NCBI GenBank assembly: GCA_031256775.1
Contig: JAIRPX010000271.1
Location: forward strand, 1 to 32,026
From: Dysgonamonadaceae bacterium
GTDB taxonomy: Bacteria > Bacteroidota > Bacteroidia > Bacteroidales > Azobacteroidaceae
Length of the DNA: 32,026 bases
Direction: 5' to 3'
The notes beneath the pieces were generated by a model that ran no database searches, was not told where the DNA came from, and worked only from the letters and a program-made list of their open reading frames with translations. This document shows, piece after piece, positions 23,708 through 32,026 of this stretch. Within the stretch, counting starts at the first letter, position 1; each line of letters starts with the position of its first letter. The position numbers were made by a program, and so were the translations under genes.

Positions 23708-24205
23708 ATGAAGCATGACAAATTCAAAAAGAATGTATTGCCGCTTGTTGACAGGTTGTTTCGGTTGGCGATAAGTATAACCGGAAACAGGGAAGATGCG
23801 GAAGATGTGGTTCAGGATACTTTGTTCCAGGTTTTGCAGAAGAATGACGACGCAGATTCTATCAGAAATATAGAAGCCTATTGTTTTCGGTCGGCGAGAA
23901 ATATTGCAATTGACAAGATTTCTTTGAAAGATAACAGGCAGGAGGCAATCCCTGAACATTTCGACGTCCCTGAAACGAGGTTGAACATTCAGGAATGTAT
24001 GGAAGAAGACGAACAGGCGCAAATGCTGGAAAAATGTATAGGCGAACTGCCTGAAAAACAGCGGACAGTATTTCAGCTAAGAACAGTGGAAGGCTTCAGT
24101 TACAAACAGATAGCAGACGCGATGAATGTTTCGGAAGAACAGGTGAAAGTGAACCTGTTCAGAGCGCGACAAAGATTAAAAGATTTTTTTGAACAATATA
24201 AATAA
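23708..24205 (+). CDS. ECF-type RNA polymerase sigma factor
   Basis: 165 residues. Region 2 is at about 10-75 (RLFRLAISITGNREDAEDVV, then IEAYCFRSARNIAIDKI). Region 4 is at about 105-160 (ELPEKQRTVFQLRTVEGFSY, KQIADAMNVSEEQVKVNLFR, ARQRLKDFF), with a clear helix-turn-helix. The start at 23708 aligns with the usual short N-terminus of such factors. The stop overlaps the next start (TAATG), coupling it to the anti-sigma candidate. It is expected to direct polymerase to its own operon and other targets when released by the membrane protein. Confidence 0.93.
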   Translation: MKHDKFKKNVLPLVDRLFRLAISITGNREDAEDVVQDTLFQVLQKNDDADSIRNIEAYCFRSARNIAIDKISLKDNRQEAIPEHFDVPETRLNIQECMEEDEQAQMLEKCIGELPEKQRTVFQLRTVEGFSYKQIADAMNVSEEQVKVNLFRARQRLKDFFEQYK

Positions 24206-24699
24206 TGAAAGAAGAACAGGTTAAGCAATTATTGGAACGCTATTGGATGTGCGAAACGTCTTTAGACGAGGAGCTGGCATTGCAGAGATTCTTCTCGGGC
24301 GATAATCTTCCGGAAGAGCTTAAAATCTATCAGCCTTTGTTTCTTCGCAATAGCAAACAGCTTGAAATAAAAGCAAGTAAAAAATTGTGGAATAAAATAA
24401 ACCGTCCATTGCGGATGCAATTCTATCAGGCGTTGCAGGCTGCTGCCTCTGTTTTAATTTTATTGACCATCGGTATTGGCTTTTATACTCATTACCAGCA
24501 GGAAAAACAGATGGATAAACTGTTTTCCGATACATACTCAACGCCCGAAGAAGCTGCGAAGGAAACCGAGCAGATTGTTGCAAGAGTGTCGGGCGTATTG
24601 AAATTGATACAGGAAAAGAATATGGCAAAAATGCAGGATTCCATCAGCATTAAAGGATCGGATTCTATTTTTGAGAAAGGGATTGAATTAAAAAAATGA
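24205..24699 (+). CDS. Putative membrane anti-sigma factor
   Basis: 164 residues. The N-terminal helical cytoplasmic part (KQLLERYWMCETSLDEELAL, QRFFSGDNLPEEL) is followed by a single transmembrane helix at about 75-95 (FYQALQAAASVLILLTIGIG) and a periplasmic tail of about 65 residues. The position directly after an ECF sigma gene, with overlapping codons at both ends, is the classic place for its anti-sigma factor. It lacks a recognisable FecR domain or zinc-binding HxxxCxxC motif, so the inhibitory mode is inferred only. Confidence 0.75.
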   Translation: MKEEQVKQLLERYWMCETSLDEELALQRFFSGDNLPEELKIYQPLFLRNSKQLEIKASKKLWNKINRPLRMQFYQALQAAASVLILLTIGIGFYTHYQQEKQMDKLFSDTYSTPEEAAKETEQIVARVSGVLKLIQEKNMAKMQDSISIKGSDSIFEKGIELKK

Positions 24700-25205
24700 A
24701 AAAATATATTTTCTATTTAATTTTCTTTGGCTTGACGCCTGTAATTGCCGACGCTCAATCGGTGGCAATTACATTTTTGGAAAAACATGGGAAAGACGAT
24801 AATATCCGCGTGGTTTCTATTGGAAAGAAAATGTTGAAAAAAATAGAAGAGCAGTCATTAGGCTCGCCGGAATTGCTGGAAGCTATTAAAGGACTTGACA
24901 ATATGAAGATTATCACGTCTAAAGACGCAGGATTAAGTAGCGAATATTACAGTTCAGCATATTCTATCCTGTTGAAAGACAAAGATTTTGTTGAAGTTTA
25001 TGCAACGGAAAGCGACGGTTATAGAATAACTGTTAAAAAGAAAGGGACGAAAGAGCTTGTTAACGAGCTGGTTATCCTTTCCGACGATTCAAAAGAATTT
25101 AACATGATATGGTTGTCCGGACTAATCAATTTGGAAGTCCTTTTGCAGTATTCTGTTCAGATTGGTTTGCCTGAACTTAAAAAATTTAATGATCTTGACA
25201 TTTAA
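24696..25205 (+). CDS. DUF4252 family exported protein
   Basis: 169 residues with a signal peptide (MKKYIFYLIFFGLTPVIADA). The mature part (FLEKHGKDDNIRVVSIGKKM, LEAIKGLDNMKII, then ELVILSDDSKEFNMIWLSG and LINLEVLLQ) matches the DUF4252 family, which commonly follows ECF sigma/anti-sigma pairs in Bacteroidota. The start overlaps the anti-sigma stop (ATGA). The role is unknown; it may be a target or feedback element of the sigma circuit in the periplasm. Confidence 0.85.
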   Translation: MKKYIFYLIFFGLTPVIADAQSVAITFLEKHGKDDNIRVVSIGKKMLKKIEEQSLGSPELLEAIKGLDNMKIITSKDAGLSSEYYSSAYSILLKDKDFVEVYATESDGYRITVKKKGTKELVNELVILSDDSKEFNMIWLSGLINLEVLLQYSVQIGLPELKKFNDLDI

Positions 25206-25254
25206 AATGTACTGATAAAATATTTTTTATAAAACTCTTTAAATTAAAACGGTG

Positions 25255-25293
25255 ACAACACGGGGAGACGCGAGTCTCGCCGTGTTGTTTTTT
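25255..25293 (+). terminator. Intrinsic terminator of the sigma operon
   Basis: Long near-perfect stem: acaacacgg pairs with ccgtgttgt, and inside it gagac pairs with gtctc, followed by a run of six T. It lies 50 nt after the DUF4252 stop and just before the stop of the converging HTH gene, for which it may also serve. Confidence 0.9.
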
Positions 25294-25300
25294 CAACTGA

Positions 25301-26314
25301 CTATAGTATGTTGAAATGGTTGTCATTATTATTTGGAGTGAGGTATTGATTTGCATATTCCTTCTGCTTGTCGAAAAATGCTGTCTGAAGAATTTCGTTG
25401 GAAAGCGAAATCAGGGTCGAATACATTTTCACAGTCCGCAGCCAGTTCCTTTGTATTTCACAAATTTCGCTGCAGCGGATAATAATGGGAGTTGTATTAT
25501 ATAGCCAGAAATGAGTTTCGATGTTCTCTTCGTATTGTGTATATAAAATATTGGTACTGAGATATAACCTTGAAAGATAGATGTCTGTTTTGACGTATGG
25601 ATTAATTCCGCCGTTCATGGCGACAATTTCCGACAGGCTGATTATATCCAGTATGCTTTTTTTTAGCCGTTCCAGTTCGTCCTTAGTAATCAATCTTTTA
25701 TGGTAATGATACTGTATTTCCTTGATTACGTCAAGAAAAATATTGGGCGACAAAATTAAGGTACTGTTCTTGATTCTTTGAATGTTATAAATAATCCTTT
25801 TCCTTAGTTCGAGTAATTCAAGAGGAATTTCCAAATCAGAAAAATGATATTTGACAGAGCAACTGTCAATTCCTTCATTTTTCCATTTGAAATAGGAATA
25901 TTTGAAAAAATCGTCGGAATAGATAGAAAAAAGAGGCGGTATATGATTTAAAATCAATTGTGCATCTGATTTCTTCGCTTCAATGAGCTTTTCCAAATGG
26001 TTGTTGTAGGTTTCAAAAGTATTTATATAAAGATTGGAAGCCTCTTCCCATCCGCTTTGCATATCAAAGTACAAGCGATCGCTTTTCACTTCCCCAATTA
26101 CTTTATCTATCGAAAAACCCATTTCAACAGATGCTTTAGCCAATTCTTCTACAGTAAAAGGTATTTCCTTTCTAATTCTACGATATACAGATTCCCTGCT
26201 TAGAGCGAGTATGTCGCTCAAATAGTCAACAGGTTTCACGCTTTTAGGCGTATTATGTATAATCGTTCTTACTATAGCGTCGTTTAATTCATTATTAGAC
26301 ATGTTATTACGCAT
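25301..26314 (-). CDS. HTH DNA-binding protein, paralogue 1
   Basis: 337 residues, no signal peptide or transmembrane segment. The N-terminal helix-turn-helix is at about 27-75 (LALSRESVYRRIRKEIPF, then EELAKASVEMGFSIDKVIG), reading like an XRE/BetR-type domain. The rest is an all-helical domain of about 250 residues that I do not recognise. It ends with a block (IIIRCSEICEIQRNWLR, ISLSNEILQTAFFDKQKEY) shared with the next upstream gene. The shared start alignment suggests that the true start may be the ATG for MSNNEL at 26302. It is likely a transcription regulator; the ligand and targets are unknown. Confidence 0.75.
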   Translation of the reverse strand: MRNNMSNNELNDAIVRTIIHNTPKSVKPVDYLSDILALSRESVYRRIRKEIPFTVEELAKASVEMGFSIDKVIGEVKSDRLYFDMQSGWEEASNLYINTFETYNNHLEKLIEAKKSDAQLILNHIPPLFSIYSDDFFKYSYFKWKNEGIDSCSVKYHFSDLEIPLELLELRKRIIYNIQRIKNSTLILSPNIFLDVIKEIQYHYHKRLITKDELERLKKSILDIISLSEIVAMNGGINPYVKTDIYLSRLYLSTNILYTQYEENIETHFWLYNTTPIIIRCSEICEIQRNWLRTVKMYSTLISLSNEILQTAFFDKQKEYANQYLTPNNNDNHFNIL

Positions 26315-26569
26315 TAATTTAACTAATTATTTAATTTATTTGCTATTATTAGTAGTAAAACAAATACAAAGGTCGGAATAAATTTTCTAAAAAAGAACTA
26401 TTTATTTAATTAAAATTGGCATTATAAGTGCCTCAGCGCAAAAAAGAATGTCAATAATGGTTTGTATCTCTAATTCATTTTCGGTTAAAGACGATTTTGT
26501 ATGTTATTATCTATGTTTTTACTCATTTGTGATAAATATGTGTTTGCAATTACCTATTTTTCGGTTATT

Positions 26570-27541
26570 CTAACCTGATTTTGACAAATTTTGATTTACC
26601 CACTGTCGTTGCTTGTTAAAAAACTCTGACTGCAACATTTCGTTAGATTCAGAAATGAGCACAGACTGCCTTTTTATTGAATTTATCCACTTTTGGTTTA
26701 TTGAACAAAATTCCTTATTATGAATAATGACAGGATTGGTCGTGTGAGTCCAAAAAAACCATTGTTGGGTGTTAGCAGCGCCAAGATAACCCATATTGGC
26801 ATTAATATACAATGACGACAAGTAAAGGTCAATTTTTGTGTTTTCACCAAAAATGCCTGTCCGCGCTATCTGTTCAAACGATTCGATTTGCTTCAATACA
26901 TCATTCCTGAGAAGCTCCAATTCTGTGTCGTCGATAAGTTTCCTTTGATAGTAATATTGTATCTCCGTTACTAAACTTGAAAAGATATTCGAGTCCAGAA
27001 TTAATGTTACGCTTGGAATCTTTTTCAATGTGAACTTGGCTTTCTTCTGTAAGGCAGCGAGTTCACGGGGAATTTGTATGCTTGAAAACAATTGATTGGA
27101 TACTATTTCGCTGCTTTGAATCAACCATTTAAAATAGGTGAACCTGAATATCTCGTCATAAAATATACGCAGAATGGGCAAAGTGCGATTCAGCGTTATA
27201 ACAACTTCTGACAAATCGTCCTCCTGTAACGATTCAATATTTGAATTGATTTTTTGAAGCATATTGTAGAAAGCAGAACAGGAATTTTCTTTTTCTGAAA
27301 AAAAATCAAAAAATGCTCTATTTTCTTTTATCCTTCCAATTATTTCGTCAATAGAAAACCCTAACCTAATGGATAATGCGCCAATTTCGTCCATTGTAAA
27401 AGGTATTTCGTTCCTTAATCTGCGATACGCAGATTCCCTGCTCAAATTAAGCGTTTCCATCAAATAAGAGCTTGGTCGGACTTTATTGGAAATGTGTTCT
27501 AAAACTACTGTTACTAAAATTTCATTTAATTGAGTTTCCAT
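26570..27541 (-). CDS. HTH DNA-binding protein, paralogue 2
   Basis: 323 residues, paralogous over its whole length to the 25301-26314 product. The HTH is at about 21-70 (LNLSRESAYRRLRNEIPF, then LGFSIDEIIG) and the C-terminal block is VIIHNKEFCSINQKWINS, ISESNEMLQSEFFNKQRQW. Identity is moderate, so the duplication is not recent. A 256-nt spacer separates the genes, so each may have its own promoter; upstream of this one is a TATCTTTG box and a CTAT microsatellite. Predicted regulator of unknown targets. Confidence 0.75.
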   Translation of the reverse strand: METQLNEILVTVVLEHISNKVRPSSYLMETLNLSRESAYRRLRNEIPFTMDEIGALSIRLGFSIDEIIGRIKENRAFFDFFSEKENSCSAFYNMLQKINSNIESLQEDDLSEVVITLNRTLPILRIFYDEIFRFTYFKWLIQSSEIVSNQLFSSIQIPRELAALQKKAKFTLKKIPSVTLILDSNIFSSLVTEIQYYYQRKLIDDTELELLRNDVLKQIESFEQIARTGIFGENTKIDLYLSSLYINANMGYLGAANTQQWFFWTHTTNPVIIHNKEFCSINQKWINSIKRQSVLISESNEMLQSEFFNKQRQWVNQNLSKSG

Positions 27542-27678
27542 ACCAAACAGAATTATTTTGTATATATAAACATATTGTATATTCTTTATGTTCCAGAATT
27601 GATCTTAAAAAATTAAAATTGCGGATATTGAGGGCAGTCTCTTCTAAGTTGTTTAAAAAATGATTAAAAATTTTTGTA

Positions 27679-27686
27679 CAAAGATA
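27679..27686 (-). promoter_or_regulatory. Promoter -7 box (TATCTTTG) of HTH paralogue 2
   Basis: Perfect TAnnTTTG match on the minus strand, giving a leader of about 130 nt before the ATG at 27541. The nearest TTTTG upstream is at a shorter than usual spacing (15 nt). The CTAT repeat begins about 40 nt further upstream. Confidence 0.5.
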
Positions 27687-27725
27687 ATATAAAAATTGAT
27701 TCAAAACGAATTTTTTTCTTTAAAA

Positions 27726-27780
<55 letters not shown>

Positions 27781-27841
27781 ATTATATATTAAAAAATTAA
27801 TATGCTGGTTGCGCGAAAACAAAGGGGGAAATTTTTTTATT

Positions 27842-30800
27842 CTACCTCACGGGAAATGATAAAGAAACAGGAATTTTCTGTCGGGTTTCTACATACCACA
27901 AAAATCCTTCAATTTGCGGATAATTCATCTTTTCGAGCAGATGCATATACTGCAAAACCTGTTCTGTATGTGATTTATGCATTTCCCCAAATTTGAAATC
28001 AATAACAATTGTCGAATTGTCTGATATTAACACACGATCGGGACGCTTCTGTTTCAGTTCGCCATCTTCTTCAATAAGTATGGTTGATTCAGAATATATT
28101 TTATATCTTTCTGAAAACCAGTCTTCTACCTGCGATTCAATGATTGCCGCCCGGATTTTATTTTCATACGCCTGTTTGTCGCACAGACTTATAAGTCCTT
28201 CTGAAATATGATTTTCTATTGCCCTGTCAATATCGCTTATTTTGTGAATCTGTTCAAACAGTTTATGCATAACATTTCCGTAGGCAACATATTTTTCGTT
28301 TGGATAAGCGTCGGGATTTGTGAATTTGCGCGATTGAATTGATTGCTTGAAAATGGATTCGCCGCTCTTAAATATTTGCGAAACGAAAGTAACAGGGTAG
28401 GGAACAGGCTCCTGTTTCAAGAGATTGTCCTGAATTTTGTCCGTCTTTTCCTGGATGGCATTTAAAATTCCTCTTTTGAAATAGCGGTTTTCATCGTTCA
28501 ATTCGCCGTTTAATTTGTTCCTGTTCATTTGCAGCAAATCGGAAACGCTTGATATTTTTGAAACGCCATCTAATTTTTCATTTTCTCTTGCAAGAATCAG
28601 CAAGTTATGTTCGGCGCGGGTGAAAGCAACATAGAGGACGTTCAGGTTATCCATCCAGCTCTGAGCTGTTTCTTCTTTATATTCTTCGGCAAAAACTGTT
28701 TCGCTCATTCCCTTGCTGTAAGAAACGGGCAACATTTCGATGTTATACAAGTCCGGTTTTGCCCCGCACCAGACGGTAGTGCCTGCTCGCGGGTTAATTT
28801 CCCAGTCGCAATAAGGTATGATAACTGTGTGAAATTGAAGCCCTTTTGATTTGTGAATACTCATTGCCACGACGCCGTCAACGCCTTCGCTGTGCGCAAT
28901 TGTTTTTTTATACAGCTCTTCATCCCAATAATCAAGGAATTGATGAAGGTCTGGCGATTTTTCATTCAGGTATGCTGAAATGGAATCGTAGAATGTAAAG
29001 AGGTATGCTGTTTGTCCCGGAATACGTTCCAGATTGAACAGATGATATATATAGCGCGTTCCAAATCCTTCGCCAAATGAGAGTGGAATGGCATTGGCGC
29101 GTAGTTGCCGGTAGCTGTCAGTTTTATTTTCTTTTGCATCGTCAGCGCCGGGTATAAGGCGTAGAAGCCATTCCAGCTGTGCTTGCGCTACCGAGTTTTC
29201 AGGATCGGCAATGCAGCGCAACGCACTTATAATGATTCTGATGGCTAAGGAAGAATTGAGTTGGAAAGCTTCATTTGAAACCAAATCAAGGTAACTGTTC
29301 CCTGCCAGAGCCGGATAATCGTTTTTGAGCGATGAAAGGTATTTGCCCAGTTGCACAATGTCTTTATTGTAACGTGTGAGGATACAGATTTTATGAGCAG
29401 GTATGCCCGCCTGACTTAGCTGCAACAGTTTTTCAAGAATTGTTTTTTTCATACGGCTGTCGTATGTTTCTTCCCCGTCGGTTTTATCCGACAGAAAATC
29501 TATGGAAATAAAACCATTGTTGTCGGTTTTGTTTGATTTCTGAACAAGCGTATCAGGATTGTATGCCGACGGGAATGGCGATCCTGCGGCTCCCCACTGG
29601 CTTTCGTATAATTCATGAAGCGAATTGGCGGCGCAGGTAAATAAACAGTTATTAAATTCCACGACTTCTTTTTCGCTCCTGTAATTGTGCGCAAGATTTA
29701 ATACGGGTGTATGGAGTTCGGAGTCGATATTTTCGAGGATACGCCAGTCTCCGTTGCGCCAGCGGTAGATAGACTGTTTCACGTCGCCAACGATCAGGCT
29801 GAAATTGTTGTTTGCAATGATTTCGGAAAGCAATACGCGGAAATTGTTCCATTGCAGGCGTGATGTATCCTGAAATTCGTCAATCATTATATGATGAATT
29901 TTTGCGCCTAATTTCTCGTAAATGAAAGGAGCGTCGGAATTATCAATCATCCTGTTCAGGAACAAAGCCGTGTCGGACAGCATAAAGCGGTTGTTTTCGG
30001 CATTTTGCAGACTGATTTCTTTTGTTATGTCCCAAATCAAACCCAGCTGGTGCAGGTTGCGCGTAATCATTTGAGACGTATTAAATAACGATAAAGTTTT
30101 TATTGTTTGATTCAGCAGCGGGATGAAATCCGATTCTGCCAAAGCTATTATTTCGTTTTTCCTTTTTGATTTTGCGCCGCCCCAAGCAGAAGAATCGGTT
30201 CTGCATTTTTCAATTGTTGCGCCGATGCTGGCTTTGTAATCGCCCTGCGCGAGTTTGTTGAACAACGCGATGGCATACTTGCTGTTTCCGAAATCGCTCG
30301 TTTCCAAATGCCGCTCGTTCAGGATTTGATTTATCCTGCCGGATGTTTTCCTGAAAAAATCTTTACATTCGTTCTGGCTTGCGTGCTGCTGTTTTTTCAG
30401 GTCGGCGAATAGCTTTGGATTGTTTTCCAGCTGTTTGCGCAGCAGCCATTCATGTTCCTGGAAAAATTCGTTGTATATGCAATGGCTGAAATCGAATATT
30501 TCTTCTTCAATGCGCCAGTTTTTACTTTCGTCAAGTTTATTTTCGATATAAGCAGTCAGCCAGTCAAGTATTTGCCTGTTTTCGCTTGCCTTTTCAATCG
30601 TTGCCTTGACAGCCTCCGACAATACTTTTCCGGTGTTCATTTCCAAATTGAAACGTGAACCTTTGCCAAGTTCCCTCGCCAAATTGCGTAAAGCCTTTTG
30701 GAAAAAACTGTCGATAGTTGTGATATTCAAATAGCTGTAGTTGTGCAAAATGCTGTTAAGCATCTGTTTGGATTTATTCCGAATAGTTTTTTCGCTTATT

Positions 30801-31063
30801 TCTGCGCCTTTTTCGCTGATTTGTTTTTGAACATCCGACATAAACCCCTGTGAATCAATCGTGTTAAAAGCCAATCCGTAAAGTTCGGCTAATATACGGC
30901 TTTTCATTTCACCTGTGGCGTCTTTCGTGAATGTAACTGCAAGAATGTGCTTATAGTTATCAGTTACAGGCGACGCCAATAATTCCTTAATATATTCAAG
31001 TGCAAGCGTATATGTTTTCCCCGACCCAGCTGATGCTTTGTATATTTTGAGCATACCGGTCAT
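27842..31063 (-). CDS. AddA/UvrD-like ATP-dependent helicase-nuclease
   Basis: 1073 residues. Walker A ASAGSGKT (10-17), motif II IDEFQDT (394-400), motif III VGDVKQSIYRWR (425-436), motif IV YRS (461), motif V IHKSKGLQF (736-744) and motif VI VLYVAFTRAEH (809-819) are all present. At the C-terminus a PD-(D/E)xK nuclease is visible: D1009 in PDR, D1022 and K1024 in VIDFKFG, then Q1035-x3 region QVLQY. Such enzymes process double-strand ends for recombination, usually with an AddB-type partner, which is not in this window. The start overlaps the dapA stop (ATGA), so translation is coupled. Alternative start: the ATG at residue 4. Confidence 0.92.
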   Translation of the reverse strand: MTGMLKIYKASAGSGKTYTLALEYIKELLASPVTDNYKHILAVTFTKDATGEMKSRILAELYGLAFNTIDSQGFMSDVQKQISEKGAEISEKTIRNKSKQMLNSILHNYSYLNITTIDSFFQKALRNLARELGKGSRFNLEMNTGKVLSEAVKATIEKASENRQILDWLTAYIENKLDESKNWRIEEEIFDFSHCIYNEFFQEHEWLLRKQLENNPKLFADLKKQQHASQNECKDFFRKTSGRINQILNERHLETSDFGNSKYAIALFNKLAQGDYKASIGATIEKCRTDSSAWGGAKSKRKNEIIALAESDFIPLLNQTIKTLSLFNTSQMITRNLHQLGLIWDITKEISLQNAENNRFMLSDTALFLNRMIDNSDAPFIYEKLGAKIHHIMIDEFQDTSRLQWNNFRVLLSEIIANNNFSLIVGDVKQSIYRWRNGDWRILENIDSELHTPVLNLAHNYRSEKEVVEFNNCLFTCAANSLHELYESQWGAAGSPFPSAYNPDTLVQKSNKTDNNGFISIDFLSDKTDGEETYDSRMKKTILEKLLQLSQAGIPAHKICILTRYNKDIVQLGKYLSSLKNDYPALAGNSYLDLVSNEAFQLNSSLAIRIIISALRCIADPENSVAQAQLEWLLRLIPGADDAKENKTDSYRQLRANAIPLSFGEGFGTRYIYHLFNLERIPGQTAYLFTFYDSISAYLNEKSPDLHQFLDYWDEELYKKTIAHSEGVDGVVAMSIHKSKGLQFHTVIIPYCDWEINPRAGTTVWCGAKPDLYNIEMLPVSYSKGMSETVFAEEYKEETAQSWMDNLNVLYVAFTRAEHNLLILARENEKLDGVSKISSVSDLLQMNRNKLNGELNDENRYFKRGILNAIQEKTDKIQDNLLKQEPVPYPVTFVSQIFKSGESIFKQSIQSRKFTNPDAYPNEKYVAYGNVMHKLFEQIHKISDIDRAIENHISEGLISLCDKQAYENKIRAAIIESQVEDWFSERYKIYSESTILIEEDGELKQKRPDRVLISDNSTIVIDFKFGEMHKSHTEQVLQYMHLLEKMNYPQIEGFLWYVETRQKIPVSLSFPVR

Positions 31064-31959
31064 ACATACAGTTTTATGTTAAGTTTCCGTAATTCACTGT
31101 GGATTCTTTTGTATGTTTCAATCTGTGCCGGAATTAGAGGCAGACGAAGTACATTTTCTATATATCCCATCATATCTAATACGCTTTTTATACCGGCAGG
31201 ATTGCCGTCAACAAAAAGAAGTTCCATTAATTTCTTGAGACGCATATTAACATCGTTAGCCTGTTCATAATGTTTATGCAAGGCTAAATGCACCATATTA
31301 CCAAATTCCAATGGTAAAGCATTGCCGATGACAGATATAACGCCTACAGCCCCAAGCTTGATCAATTGAAGGGTGATTCCATCGTCGCCGGAAATTAGCT
31401 TGAAATCAGCCGGTTTGTTTTTAATAATAGTTTCAGCCTGCAAAATGTTTCCCGAAGCTTCTTTTATTGCTACAATATTTTCAACGTCGCGGGCAAGTCG
31501 CAGAACAGTTTCCGCCTCCATGTTTACTCCTGTTCGTCCGGGAACATTATACAGGATTACGGGCAGGGGAGTTGCTTCGGCAATTTTTTTATAGTGTTGA
31601 TAAATTCCTTCCTGTGGCGGTTTATTGTAATAAGGAACAGTTGAAAGTATGGCGTCAATTCCTGAAAAATCGCCCGACTGCAAATTTTCGATAACAGCCT
31701 GCGTATTATTCCCGCCTATTCCTGCTACAATCGGTATTCTTTTGTTTACTTTATTAACTACATGTTTAATAATTCGCTTTTTTTCTCTGTCGGTAAGGGT
31801 AGGCGTTTCTGCGGTAGTACCCAGAATTACCAAGTAATCTGTTCCGTTTTTTATCTGATATTCAACTAAATGCGACAGAGTAATGTAATCGACTCCACCA
31901 TTTGTTAAAAAAGGCGTAATCAACGCAACTCCCATTCCTTTTAGATTAATATGTCTCAT
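31060..31959 (-). CDS. dapA: 4-hydroxy-tetrahydrodipicolinate synthase
   Basis: 299 residues, the usual length. It condenses pyruvate and aspartate semialdehyde in the first committed step of the lysine/diaminopimelate pathway. Catalytic residues are in place: Schiff-base Lys166 (NIVAIKEASG), Tyr137 (ILYNVPGRTG, with Arg142), Thr48-Thr49 (LGTTAETPTL) and Tyr111. The usual GTTGE is GTTAE here, a substitution I know from other Bacteroidales. The cytoplasmic enzyme is first in the operon, with the helicase gene overlapping its stop by 4 nt. Confidence 0.96.
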   Translation of the reverse strand: MRHINLKGMGVALITPFLTNGGVDYITLSHLVEYQIKNGTDYLVILGTTAETPTLTDREKKRIIKHVVNKVNKRIPIVAGIGGNNTQAVIENLQSGDFSGIDAILSTVPYYNKPPQEGIYQHYKKIAEATPLPVILYNVPGRTGVNMEAETVLRLARDVENIVAIKEASGNILQAETIIKNKPADFKLISGDDGITLQLIKLGAVGVISVIGNALPLEFGNMVHLALHKHYEQANDVNMRLKKLMELLFVDGNPAGIKSVLDMMGYIENVLRLPLIPAQIETYKRIHSELRKLNIKLYV

Positions 31960-31978
31960 AATGACTCAAAAAATTGAG

Positions 31979-31986
31979 CAAAGGTA
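31979..31986 (-). promoter_or_regulatory. Promoter -7 box (TACCTTTG) of dapA
   Basis: Perfect TAnnTTTG match on the minus strand, 20 nt before the ATG at 31959, giving a leader of only about 12 nt. A T-rich stretch lies upstream; the -33 element is not obvious. Confidence 0.65.
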
Positions 31987-32026
31987 CAAAAAAATAATTA
32001 ACTTCATATACCTGTGACTTGATTTT

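Noticed and set aside
25255..25293. Small RNA gene at the hairpin
   Set aside because: The stem followed by six T fits the terminator of the sigma operon, and there is no separate promoter.

Overview
The window looks like chromosomal DNA of a member of the Bacteroidota, most likely Bacteroidales. The grounds are a SusC/SusD pair, a T9SS-type C-terminal sorting domain, DUF6175 and DUF4252 family proteins, promoters of the TAnnTTTG type, AT-rich spacers without strong Shine-Dalgarno sequences, and an ECF sigma operon. No rRNA, tRNA, CRISPR array, transposase or phage structural module was recognised.

Layout. (1) Positions 1-10249 form one long minus-strand block of 13 genes with short gaps or overlaps. 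It starts (right end) at a TATCTTTG promoter box and a 48-residue exported peptide. Two outer-membrane proteins with related C-terminal barrels follow. Next comes the most interesting locus, a complete CXXX-repeat RiPP cassette (7506 down to 4659): a Tat-signal, lipobox-bearing precursor with a cysteine every fourth residue, a radical SAM/SPASM enzyme, a second SPASM-type maturase without the radical SAM cysteine triad, and an 87-residue accessory protein. Then come four conserved envelope proteins of unknown role (two paralogues, a DUF6175 protein and a tetratricopeptide-like partner), a secreted phage-tail-collar protein and a secreted protein cut by the window edge. (2) Positions 10250-11800 are non-coding and packed with dispersed repeats. 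(3) Minus-strand genes 11801-17471 encode two DUF805 membrane proteins fused to different tails, a BspA-like leucine-rich-repeat protein with a T9SS signal, and a lipoprotein whose promoter overlaps a perfect 16-bp palindrome. (4) Plus-strand 17997-25205 carries susC (with an STN domain), susD, then an ECF sigma factor, a membrane anti-sigma candidate and a DUF4252 protein, closed by a strong terminator. (5) Minus-strand 25301-27541 holds two paralogous DNA-binding proteins; a CTAT microsatellite lies just upstream of the promoter of the second. (6) Minus-strand 27842-31959 is dapA overlapping an AddA-like helicase-nuclease.

How the parts may work together. In the RiPP block I infer that the precursor is crosslinked in the cytoplasm, exported already folded by the Tat system, and anchored as a lipoprotein. 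The flanking outer-membrane and lipoprotein genes would supply its envelope context. None of this is shown directly by sequence; the gene order, overlaps and motifs are. The other notable layer is a directional family of about 130-155-bp hairpin (MITE-like) repeats, present as four full copies and two single arms, mostly sitting just after gene ends.
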